A stretch of 9,153 nt of DNA from Candidatus Woesearchaeota archaeon. Its GTDB lineage: Archaea > Nanobdellota > Nanobdellia > Woesearchaeales > UBA10216. Below are positions 1 through 5,387 of the stretch, piece by piece (the stretch's first letter is position 1; each line of letters begins with the position of its first letter). The stretch covers positions 1-9,153 of the forward strand of contig DUGG01000101.1 of NCBI GenBank assembly GCA_013331515.1. The letters run 5' to 3'. The translations under genes were made by a program, and so were the position numbers. Under the pieces are notes generated by a model, which saw only the letters and a list, made by a program, of their open reading frames with translations, was not told where the DNA came from and searched no databases.

Positions 1-1
1 A

Positions 2-589
2 GTCAGGGAGATATTCAAGAAGGCAAGGCAGACGTCACCGACAATAATCTTCTTCGACGAGATGGACTCGCTTGCGCCCAAGCGCGGAGCAAGCCCAGAC
101 AGCCACGTGACAGAACGGGTGGTGAATCAGTTGCTCACGGAGATTGACGGCCTTGAGGAGCTTTATGACATAGTCGTGATAGGCGCTACAAACCGGCCAG
201 ACATGATAGACCCGGCACTGCTTCGACCGGGCCGGTTTGACAGGCTCCTACTTACCCCGGTGCCGGACGTGAAGTCAAGGCTGGAAACATTCAAGGTCCA
301 CACCAAAAACATGCCCTTGAAGGACGTGAACCTTGAGAAGTTCGCGCAGCTGACAGAGGGGTACGTTGGCGCTGACGTGGAGGCAGTATGCAGGGAAGCT
401 GCGATACTGGCATTGAGGGAAGACATCGGTTCAAAGTTCGTTGAGGAAAGGCACTTCATGGAAGCGCTCAAGAAGGTAAGGGCATCAGTGTCGAAAGAGA
501 TAGAAAAGGCGTATGAAGATGTGCGCGAGTCGCTAAGCGTCGCAAGGGCAAGGGAGATAAAAGAAGAAAAGCCCATGTACATGGGATAA
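2..589 (+). CDS. Cdc48/VAT-type AAA ATPase, C-terminal part (5' truncated by window)
   Basis: The reading frame is open from base 2, so the gene begins upstream and only its last 195 residues are here. Visible are the Walker B strand ([10 protein letters not shown], about residues 15-24 of the fragment), the second region of homology ([20 protein letters not shown]) with its arginine-finger residues, and the helical lid of an AAA module. Wording such as [14 protein letters not shown] and RPGRFDR matches the second AAA ring (D2) of archaeal Cdc48/VAT. These proteins form hexameric ATPases that unfold proteins and can feed the 20S proteasome. The tail is rich in E, K and R and ends in MYMG, close to the HbYX proteasome-docking motif but with one extra residue. 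Family assignment is firm. Cdc48 rather than another tandem AAA unfoldase is very likely but rests on the C-terminal half only. Confidence 0.93.
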   Translation, partial: VREIFKKARQTSPTIIFFDEMDSLAPKRGASPDSHVTERVVNQLLTEIDGLEELYDIVVIGATNRPDMIDPALLRPGRFDRLLLTPVPDVKSRLETFKVHTKNMPLKDVNLEKFAQLTEGYVGADVEAVCREAAILALREDIGSKFVEERHFMEALKKVRASVSKEIEKAYEDVRESLSVARAREIKEEKPMYMG

Positions 590-610
590 ACCATTGGCTG
601 CCTTTGGCAA

Positions 611-627
611 CAAAAAGTTTTATATAA
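611..627 (+). promoter_or_regulatory. TATA box (with A-rich BRE-like upstream bases) for the 651-2289 unit
   Basis: TTTTATATAA at 618-627 is preceded by CAAAAAG. Its centre lies about 28 bases upstream of the ATG at 651, the spacing expected for a leaderless or nearly leaderless archaeal transcript. It lies just after the ATPase stop codon, so it probably starts a separate transcript carrying the small membrane protein and gatD. Confidence 0.65.
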
Positions 628-650
628 CCCAAAGCGGCCTGCAAACCAGA

Positions 651-944
651 ATGGTGGAGCCGGTAATTCTTGGAATCGGGGCGGTAATCGGTTTGTTTGT
701 GCTCCTCCGGCTGCTGATGGGAGGTAACTCGAACAACGATAAGTCAAAGAAAGAGGCGGAATCGGCAGCGCTAGGCAGCATGAGGAAAGTGAAGGATATT
801 GAGCAAAGGATTGAGCGCATCCACCAGGCCATGCGAACCTCCCCGGACAGGCAGCGCGAGATGATGGCAAAGCGCGAAGAGATGCTCCTGAAGCAAAAGG
901 AGATACTCAAGCACAAAACGGAGAAATATGTCAAAAAGTCCTGA
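651..944 (+). CDS. Small membrane-anchored coiled-coil protein, function unknown
   Basis: This 97-residue protein has one hydrophobic segment at about residues 4-23 (ILGIGAVIGLFVLLRLL). A long, highly charged helical region of about residues 30-95 follows, rich in K, E, R, Q and M, and looks like a coiled coil on the cytoplasmic side. I do not recognise the family. The start at ATG 651 is preferred over an in-frame TTG at 594 because the TATA box at 618-627 would then lie inside the gene, whereas it sits at correct promoter distance from 651. The 3' end overlaps the gatD start at 928 by 17 bases in another frame, which suggests co-transcription and possibly translational coupling. Nothing shows a functional link to tRNA amidation. 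Confidence 0.75.
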   Translation: MVEPVILGIGAVIGLFVLLRLLMGGNSNNDKSKKEAESAALGSMRKVKDIEQRIERIHQAMRTSPDRQREMMAKREEMLLKQKEILKHKTEKYVKKS

Positions 945-2289
945 CTTCTGTGAAAGACAAATGGCAGAGAGGAAAAACTCGCATCCAAAACCAGGGGACT
1001 TGGTGGAAATCGTGACAGCCGAAGAAACGATAAAAGGCATGCTGCTCCAGCCCCCGGAATCTGAAGGAGGCATTGTGGTAATAAAGCTGCAAAGTGGATA
1101 CAACATTGGAATAGACAAAAACAAAGTGAAAAAAATGGCCTTGCTTCCGCAGCAGGAAGAAAGCGAACGAATAACAGCACTTTCAATGAAAAAAAACGGC
1201 ACTAAAAAGCTGCCAAAAATCTCCATACTCCACACAGGAGGCACCATTGCCAGCAAGGTTGATTACCGGACTGGAGCGGTTTATTCATCATACAAGCCGG
1301 AAGACCTGCTTGGGATGTTCCCAGAGCTTGCCGAAATTGCCGATTTTGACTCTGTCTTCATAAGCAACATGTGGTCTGACGACCTCCGTTTCAAACATTT
1401 TGGGCTAATTGCAACTGCAATCGAGAAGGAAGTGAAGAAAGGCGTTGAAGGGATAATAATCGGGATTGGAACTGACAACCTTGCCGTTGCCGCGGCGGCA
1501 ATGGCCTTCATTGCTGAAAGCACGCCAATCCCGATGATATTTGTCGGTGCGCAGAGAAGCTCTGACAGGGGAAGCTCTGACGCGGCAGCCAACCTGGCAT
1601 GCGCCGCAACCTTCATTGCAAAGTCAGACTTCAGCGGAGTGGCAATTTGCATGCACGAGAACATGAGCGACAATGATTGCCTGATTCTGCCTGCATGCAA
1701 GACCTACAAGCTGCACACGTCAAGAAGGGACGCATTTCGTCCCGTAAATACAAAACCCATAGCACGCGTCAATTATGCAACGCGCACCGTTACCCTGCTT
1801 GGCGGCGGCTATGACAAGCGTGACAGCAGCAGAAAACTCAGCCTAAAGCCAGGAATGGAAGAAAAAGTCGGCCTGCTCAAAATCCACGTCAACATGTTCC
1901 CGGAGCAGTTCTCTTTTTTCAAAGGATACAAAGGACTCGTAATTGAAGGCACAGGATTAGGCCACACGCCAGGACAGGCTCCCAATGAGCTGGCCGCCAT
2001 CCACAAACGGATTTATCCGGCAATAAAATCCGTAATTGACTCGGGCTGCATCGTTGTCATGGCGTCGCAATGCATATACGGTCGGGTGCAGATGCACGTC
2101 TACGACAAGGGCACAGACCTCACTTCTTTAGGCGTCATTCCCGGAGAGGACATGCTGGCAAATACCGCCCTCATGAAGCTTTCCTGGCTGCTTGCAAACT
2201 ACCCGAAGAAAGAGGCCAAAGCGCTGATTGCAAAAAACCTCCGCGGAGAGATAACCGAAAGGACGGAGCCAAACGCTTTTCTGATATAG
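928..2289 (+). CDS. gatD: Glutamyl-tRNA(Gln) amidotransferase subunit D (asparaginase-like glutaminase subunit)
   Basis: GatD is the archaeal subunit that releases ammonia from glutamine for GatE, so that Glu-tRNA(Gln) becomes Gln-tRNA(Gln). The 453-residue length is typical. Residues about 20-70 form the small N-terminal barrel (KPGDLVEIV...), and the L-asparaginase-like domain starts near residue 95. Catalytic features are visible: TGGTIAS with Thr106, GTD with Thr182 and Asp183, and Lys261 in KLHTSRRDAF. The family signatures EGTGLGHTP and GEDMLANTALMKLSW are also present. The usual HGTDT box reads IGTDN here, an odd change beside the catalytic pair. ATG 928 has GGAG four bases upstream. 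A second in-frame ATG at 961 is possible, since the N-terminal MSKSPDFCERQ looks like a non-conserved extension. gatE is not adjacent but lies about 3.2 kb downstream. Confidence 0.96.
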   Translation: MSKSPDFCERQMAERKNSHPKPGDLVEIVTAEETIKGMLLQPPESEGGIVVIKLQSGYNIGIDKNKVKKMALLPQQEESERITALSMKKNGTKKLPKISILHTGGTIASKVDYRTGAVYSSYKPEDLLGMFPELAEIADFDSVFISNMWSDDLRFKHFGLIATAIEKEVKKGVEGIIIGIGTDNLAVAAAAMAFIAESTPIPMIFVGAQRSSDRGSSDAAANLACAATFIAKSDFSGVAICMHENMSDNDCLILPACKTYKLHTSRRDAFRPVNTKPIARVNYATRTVTLLGGGYDKRDSSRKLSLKPGMEEKVGLLKIHVNMFPEQFSFFKGYKGLVIEGTGLGHTPGQAPNELAAIHKRIYPAIKSVIDSGCIVVMASQCIYGRVQMHVYDKGTDLTSLGVIPGEDMLANTALMKLSWLLANYPKKEAKALIAKNLRGEITERTEPNAFLI

Positions 2290-2312
2290 ACAACTTTGAA
2301 CAAGCGTCATAA

Positions 2313-2531
2313 ATGAGGCGGTTATTCAAATTTCTCTATAGAAGCGTATACGGCAGATTGAATGCGTGCATTCCGCTGGTGTTCTCACCAACGGGTTCGC
2401 ACACCAGCTTCATTATAGCGACAGAGCTTAATAATTGCATGCCAATAGTAAGCTCTGTTGCATATAGGAGGGGAAGATATCATTTTGCGAAAATCAAGTT
2501 CCTCTCCTATAGGCAGTCAAGAACCACCTAA
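2313..2531 (+). CDS. Doubtful 72-residue ORF spanning repeat copy 1
   Basis: An ATG-started frame runs through the long repeat and ends in TAA inside the next palindromic element. It is listed because six of the seven differences between repeat copies 1 and 2 are third-position, synonymous changes in exactly this frame. The shared peptide runs from LNACIPLVF to VAYRRGR. Against it: no recognisable family, no ribosome binding site, and the same bases form several long helices, which by itself constrains the sequence. In copy 2 the frame has a TGA at 9028-9030 shortly before the repeat and no ATG after it. Most likely this is a chance frame or a relic, but translation cannot be excluded. Confidence 0.2.
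   Translation: MRRLFKFLYRSVYGRLNACIPLVFSPTGSHTSFIIATELNNCMPIVSSVAYRRGRYHFAKIKFLSYRQSRTT
2358..2477 (+). repeat. Long structured repeat, copy 1
   Basis: These 120 bases recur at 9034-9153 in the same orientation with seven substitutions and no gaps (about 94% identical). Internal helices are AATG/CATT (2361-2364 with 2369-2372), GCTGGTGT/ACACCAGC (2375-2382 with 2401-2408), and a 12-bp helix (2418-2429 with 2450-2461) topped by ATTG/CAAT (2434-2437 with 2443-2446). Two substitutions (2423 and 2456) form a compensatory A-T to G-C pair. The change at 2453 keeps a G-U pair, and those at 2438 and 2440 lie in the terminal five-base loop. The homology probably extends past 2477, because the second copy is cut by the window end. 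This could be a structured RNA, a non-autonomous palindrome-rich transposable element, or coding. Confidence 0.9.
2463..2511 (+). other. 13-bp stem-loop continuing repeat copy 1
   Basis: TATAGGAGGGGAA (2463-2475) pairs with TTCCTCTCCTATA (2499-2511) with a single G-T wobble at 2471/2503. Inside sits a small hairpin, ATTTT-GCG-AAAAT (2482-2494). In repeat copy 2 the base matching 2471 is A, which would turn the wobble into a Watson-Crick pair if the right arm is conserved beyond the window. The stem starts one base after the previous helix ends, as in stacked helices of a folded RNA. Confidence 0.7.
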
Positions 2532-2634
2532 GCAGCCAGAAGTGACTCTTGTTCATGCCACGAATCCTGCCAGGCAGGATTGTGCATTCCGCCATGGGCG
2601 GAATTGCACCGGTCTCTGACCTGTGGTTCTTGAC
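2516..2634. repeat. Multi-hairpin palindromic element
   Basis: A perfect 12-bp outer pair, GTCAAGAACCAC (2516-2527) and GTGGTTCTTGAC (2623-2634), encloses three hairpins. The first is AATCCTGCC-A-GGCAGGATT (2563-2581). The second is GTGCA+TTCCGCC closed by ATG with its complement (2582-2609, one bulged base). The third is GGTC-TCT-GACC (2611-2621). The layout is a four-way-junction-like fold. The third hairpin and the outer arms resemble the hairpin at 5335-5369. No coding signal is seen. Palindromic repeats with CCTGCCAGGCAGG-like and TCCGCCATGGGCGGA-like cores often occur as dispersed elements in small archaeal and bacterial genomes. The activity here, whether mobile, terminator or RNA, is unknown. 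Confidence 0.7.
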
Positions 2635-2730
2635 ATCCGGGAAGAAGTCCAGAATCTTCTAAGCGAGACGGCAAAAATCTGAAAAGAAAAGCAGGCGAGG
2701 GGACAAAGCCGAATAATTTCTTAATCTATG
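2635..2730. other. Intergenic spacer, nothing recognised
   Basis: A purine-rich stretch lies between the palindromic element and the 3' end of the minus-strand YbaK-like gene. A short AGAAG/CTTCT pairing (about 2643-2661) is the only structure I see, and I cannot assign it a role. Confidence 0.5.
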
Positions 2731-3756
2731 TCAGGCTGTTTTTGGAATTTGCGTTTTTGCTATGTTTGCAACCACGACTTTCCCACAACCATAACACGCT
2801 TCTAATGTCTGAGCCAAGCTACGTCTTCTAGGATTATAAACAAGTGCGTTGTCACGTTGCCCTTCCATATCCTTTCGATGTCTGCCCGGGTTTCTACGCC
2901 AATCACCGGAAAGACGAGAGTTAGCTGTGGTAATCAGTTCAGTTGACACATTAAGGGGCAATTCAAAATAATGCCGTTCACTCGCTGTTAAATCTTCCAG
3001 TCCTGAATCGATTAATACGGCAGCCAAGTTTGGAAGCTTACTCGCTTGAACCAACGGTGTTACCTTTCCAGGCACCATGCCCACAGCTTCTTCCAAAGAG
3101 CCAGCATACGGCCTTATTTGCCTTCGTAGTCCTGAAGGGAGACTTAAAGCATCAGGAATCTTTTTCCAGTCAATCTGCGTGTCACCTGGCAAAGAAACAA
3201 GGACGTAGCCGCCTTCAGGGTGCACCAAGCAAATTGTTTTTACTAAGATTGTTTCAAAAGTAGAATTCTGCAAATACAAAGTCTGTGCTTGCCTTTCTGC
3301 CAGTTTTTCCTGCACTGTAACGCTGTCAAATGGGTGTGATACAACAAAATAATCAAGATTTTTCTGCATTTGCGGGACAAAAGCAACAACATCTCCGAAA
3401 AATCTCAAATCAGTTTCTGAACGCGCAGCCATATAAGCCCAGTCTGGCAAGAAAGGCCCGGACATGCCTATGCTTCGTGCCTTAGATAGCAAGTCTTTGC
3501 CTATAGTAAATGTACTCCATATTACCAAATTAAACTCGTTTATTACTGTGTGAATCTGTGGGTTGTAATTGCAGTACAAATGCACAAACTCTTCAAAGGT
3601 GGGTATGCGTGCTTTCGGAGCCGCTAGGCTTACGCCAAAGTGCCTCAATGCACGTTCAACCAGTGAATTTACGCCTTGTCGCGGCTCTGCCCGCTTGACT
3701 TGTTCGGGCACAATGAGCGGCTTTACCCTCTCCGTAGATATTAAACGTGTAGGCAT
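2731..3756 (-). CDS. YbaK/ProX-like aminoacyl-tRNA deacylase-domain protein
   Basis: This 341-residue protein has a YbaK-type domain at about residues 132-280. In order: a YFVVSHPFDSVTVQEKLAER start like the family's 'HP..(T/S)..EA' region; VKTICLVHPEGGYVLVSLPGD, where Lys173 matches the catalytic lysine of YbaK (KTLLV); then QIDWKKI, GMVPGKVTPL (226-235) and NLAAVLIDSGL. YbaK, ProX and related proteins hydrolyse mischarged aminoacyl-tRNAs in trans. The first 130 residues and the basic C-terminal 60, which include a CYGC pair at 321-324, are not part of the usual 150-170-residue family and are unrecognised. The start at 3756 has a TATA-like TTTTAAAC about 31 bases upstream (3784-3791). The domain assignment is my alignment by eye. 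Whether it edits tRNA, and which one, is inference. Confidence 0.75.
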   Translation of the reverse strand: MPTRLISTERVKPLIVPEQVKRAEPRQGVNSLVERALRHFGVSLAAPKARIPTFEEFVHLYCNYNPQIHTVINEFNLVIWSTFTIGKDLLSKARSIGMSGPFLPDWAYMAARSETDLRFFGDVVAFVPQMQKNLDYFVVSHPFDSVTVQEKLAERQAQTLYLQNSTFETILVKTICLVHPEGGYVLVSLPGDTQIDWKKIPDALSLPSGLRRQIRPYAGSLEEAVGMVPGKVTPLVQASKLPNLAAVLIDSGLEDLTASERHYFELPLNVSTELITTANSRLSGDWRRNPGRHRKDMEGQRDNALVYNPRRRSLAQTLEACYGCGKVVVANIAKTQIPKTA

Positions 3757-3783
3757 TCTTTATCAGAAGGCTAATCTGACTCA

Positions 3784-3791
3784 GTTTAAAA
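3784..3791 (-). promoter_or_regulatory. TATA-like box for the YbaK-like gene
   Basis: TTTTAAAC on the minus strand is centred about 31 bases upstream of the ATG at 3756, which predicts a transcript with a leader of only a few bases. It lies in the 52-base gap after the upstream small membrane gene, so the two genes may have separate promoters. Confidence 0.45.
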
Positions 3792-3808
3792 GAATATCTC
3801 CAAAGAAT

Positions 3809-4003
3809 TTACGTGTGCTCCTTCAGCACAATCTTAACCCTGTCAAAGGCCATCTTGGCCAGCAATGCCAGAATTATGAGCATAAGAAACCGCAAGTCAA
3901 ACGCCCCCATCTTAAGGAAGCCTGTCACATTCCAGAGGAAAACCGATGCGGCAGCGAAAACGAAAACTATTACGGCTGTCGCAGATATGAAGATGGTTTC
4001 CAT
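3809..4003 (-). CDS. Small two-helix membrane protein, function unknown
   Basis: This 64-residue protein is dominated by two hydrophobic segments, about residues 4-23 (IFISATAVIVFVFAAASVFL) and 38-54 (RFLMLIILALLAKM...). A short loop separates them and the C-terminal tail is basic (DRVKIVLKEHT). I do not recognise a family. Support comes from the consistent membrane-protein composition and a TATA box (TATTTAAA, 4030-4037) centred 30 bases upstream of the ATG. It lies 52 bases upstream of the YbaK-like gene on the same strand. The Fic-side 47-residue ORF is further upstream on this strand. A role as a membrane anchor or small toxin is possible, but nothing in the sequence shows it. Confidence 0.6.
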   Translation of the reverse strand: METIFISATAVIVFVFAAASVFLWNVTGFLKMGAFDLRFLMLIILALLAKMAFDRVKIVLKEHT

Positions 4004-4029
4004 TCCAGCTAATGAATTAAAAGGATATG

Positions 4030-4037
4030 TTTAAATA
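4030..4037 (-). promoter_or_regulatory. TATA box for the 64-residue membrane protein
   Basis: TATTTAAA on the minus strand is centred about 30 bases before the ATG at 4003, giving a near-leaderless start. The spacing matches the other predicted promoters in the window. Confidence 0.5.
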
Positions 4038-4141
4038 CTTATTTACCGTTTATCGTCGGTGAACTACTATTTACACCTTACGTTTTCGACGAGAAACAAA
4101 GGTTCAGAATTTAGCAATTATGAAAAGTTTTTCAAAGTTCT

Positions 4142-4285
4142 CTATATGATGTCAGCCGCTCCCGTAATCCTGGCTGAGGATTCCACTGCCGGGTGCTTCA
4201 ACAGCTGCTGGGCGAGCTCGTACTGCGACCGCTTCAATTCTTTCAGCCGCTTATAACCAAACGCCATCGCAAACTTCAATAGCAT
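4142..4285 (-). CDS. Possible 47-residue protein divergent from fic
   Basis: A complete frame (ATG at 4285, TAG at 4144-4142) encodes 47 residues beginning MLLKFAMAFGYKRLKELKRS and continuing QYELAQQLLKHPAVESSARI before TGAADII. The middle is a charged amphipathic helix (YKRLKELKRSQYELAQQLLK), an unusually protein-like composition for a chance frame. It lies head-to-head with fic and could use the same AT-rich promoter in the other direction, giving a leader of roughly 15 bases. An internal ATG at codon 7 is an alternative start. No Fic-antitoxin motif ((S/T)xxxE(G/N)) is present in it, so calling it an antitoxin would be unsupported. It may also be a gene remnant. Confidence 0.4.
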   Translation of the reverse strand: MLLKFAMAFGYKRLKELKRSQYELAQQLLKHPAVESSARITGAADII

Positions 4286-4289
4286 TCTC

Positions 4290-4341
4290 TTTACGTCACA
4301 TTTCTGAAAAAATAGCAAAATTTATATATTTGTGACGTAAA
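4290..4341. promoter_or_regulatory. Promoter/operator: perfect 11-base inverted repeat flanking a TATA box
   Basis: TTTACGTCACA (4290-4300) and TGTGACGTAAA (4331-4341) are perfect complements around an AT-rich core. TTTATATATT (4321-4330), preceded by GCAAAA, is a TATA box whose centre is about 26 bases before the fic ATG at 4352, so fic is probably leaderless. Read on the other strand, ATATATAAA could serve the divergent 47-residue ORF. The right arm touches the TATA box, so a dimeric regulator bound to the arms would block TBP/TFB. The regulator is not identified. Confidence 0.65.
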
Positions 4342-4351
4342 ACCATCGTCT

Positions 4352-5245
4352 ATGGTGAATCTAAGGGTTAAGAACGTTGGAGGAAGGAAGTACTATTACC
4401 TAGAGCATACAGTCAGGCTTGGCAAAAGATTCGCTAACAAAAGGAAGTATCTAGGCCGAGAATTGCCAAAGGACATTGAACGGCTTAAAGAAGAATTTAT
4501 GCATGAATTCTTTTTGGAGAGGTATAGCAAAGTCCTTACTTCTATCCAAAAGAAGTTCAGCCATGATTTGTCAGCCTACCTGCCTTCAGCCAAAGAGAAG
4601 TACGTTGAGTCATTTATGATTAAATTCACGTACAACACTAACAGGATAGAAGGCGGAACATTGTCCTTGAAGGAGACCGCAGACCTGCTCCAGGAGCATA
4701 TCACGCCAAGAAACAAGCCTGTTGAGGATGTCAAAGAGGCAGAAGCCCACAAGAAAGCATTTTACGAAATGCTCAATTACCGGAAAGAGCTGACACTTGC
4801 GACTGTCCTTCATTGGCACAAGTTGCTATTGCAAGATACCAAGCCAGACATTGCCGGGAGAGTGAGGAGAAATCAGGTAGCTATTGCAAGAAGCAAGGTA
4901 GAGCTGCCATTTCCGGCAGAACTTGATACGCTCCTGCACGAGTTCTTTATCTGGTATGATAAGAACGAGAGCAGGATTAACCCAGTAGCGTTTGCCGCTT
5001 TGGTTCACCTGAAGTTTGTCACAATCCATCCATTCAGCGATGGCAACGGCAGGATTTCACGGCTTATGATGAATTTTGTCTTGCATAGGCATTCTTATCC
5101 GATGCTTAGCATTGAGTATACAAACAGGAATAGCTATTATACGGCCTTGGAAAGAAGCCAGATGAAGTACAAGGACCACATTTTTGTCCAGTACATAGTT
5201 AAAAGGTACCTAAAAGCTTATGAAAGATATAGAGAAATGCGCTGA
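4352..5245 (+). CDS. Fic-domain protein (AMP-transferase type, self-inhibited class II)
   Basis: The 297-residue protein carries the complete Fic motif HPFSDGNGRISR at residues 226-237. His226 is the catalytic base, Asp230 the metal ligand and Arg237 a nucleotide phosphate contact. This motif is typical of enzymes that transfer AMP from ATP to a hydroxyl of a target protein. Upstream, TNRIEG at residues 96-101 matches the inhibitory (S/T)xxxE(G/N) motif, so the protein carries its own inhibitory helix (class II). Residues 1-50 (RKYYYLEHTVRLGK...KYLGRELPKDIERL) are a strand-rich N-terminal region as seen in many archaeal Fic proteins. No winged-helix tail follows the Fic core. The start at 4352 fits the TATA box spacing. 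The target protein is unknown. Some family members instead remove AMP, so direction of activity is inferred. Confidence 0.93.
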   Translation: MVNLRVKNVGGRKYYYLEHTVRLGKRFANKRKYLGRELPKDIERLKEEFMHEFFLERYSKVLTSIQKKFSHDLSAYLPSAKEKYVESFMIKFTYNTNRIEGGTLSLKETADLLQEHITPRNKPVEDVKEAEAHKKAFYEMLNYRKELTLATVLHWHKLLLQDTKPDIAGRVRRNQVAIARSKVELPFPAELDTLLHEFFIWYDKNESRINPVAFAALVHLKFVTIHPFSDGNGRISRLMMNFVLHRHSYPMLSIEYTNRNSYYTALERSQMKYKDHIFVQYIVKRYLKAYERYREMR

Positions 5246-5258
5246 TTAGTGTAAAATG

Positions 5259-5331
5259 TCAGAATTTTCCAATAGTCTCGGACTAGTGGCAGAACTGGCT
5301 GTTCTGCAAGGTCTATTAAGGAAAATTCTGA
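5259..5331 (+). other. Three-way-junction palindromic structure
   Basis: A perfect 12-bp pair, TCAGAATTTTCC (5259-5270) and GGAAAATTCTGA (5320-5331), encloses two hairpins: TAGTC-TCG-GACTA (5273-5285) and GCAGAAC-TGGCT-GTTCTGC (5289-5307). It lies 13 bases after the fic stop. This many perfect helices in 73 bases is not expected by chance. The role is not known: small RNA, 3' end signal of fic, or mobile palindrome. Confidence 0.65.
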
Positions 5332-5334
5332 GCA

Positions 5335-5369
5335 CTAAGAACCACCCGTCTCTGACGGTGGTTCTTTAG
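5335..5369 (+). terminator. Strong hairpin, possible 3'-end signal of fic; shares motifs with 2516-2634
   Basis: CTAAGAACCACC...CGTC pairs with GACGGTGGTTCTTTAG over about 15 bp, with single-base bulges near 5346 and at 5365 and a TCT loop (5351-5353). Only three T residues sit at the foot, so it is a poor classic terminator. The same AAGAACCACC / GTGGTTCTT arms and a TCT-capped GTC/GAC tip occur at 2516-2634. That suggests a dispersed repeat rather than a gene-specific terminator. Confidence 0.45.
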
Positions 5370-5387
5370 AATATGCGCATTCCTAAG

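Noticed and set aside
594..650. Upstream TTG start for the small membrane protein
   Set aside because: The TATA box at 618-627 would lie inside the coding region. ATG 651 has correct promoter spacing and begins right before the hydrophobic segment.
163..1256. Minus-strand frames opposite the ATPase, membrane protein and gatD start
   Set aside because: Several overlapping frames are antisense to well-supported genes and have compositions typical of shadow frames.
2290..2730. C/D box small RNA in the spacer
   Set aside because: CTGA-like D boxes occur, but no convincing C box (RTGATGA) at suitable spacing was found.
3569..4256. Plus-strand frames across the minus-strand membrane protein and the 47-residue ORF
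   Set aside because: They overlap better-supported minus-strand genes, lack promoters and show no recognisable domain.
4142..5245. Fic toxin-antitoxin pair with the 47-residue ORF as antitoxin
   Set aside because: The small ORF lacks the inhibitory (S/T)xxxE(G/N) motif, and the Fic protein already has it internally, so a classic separate antitoxin is not supported.
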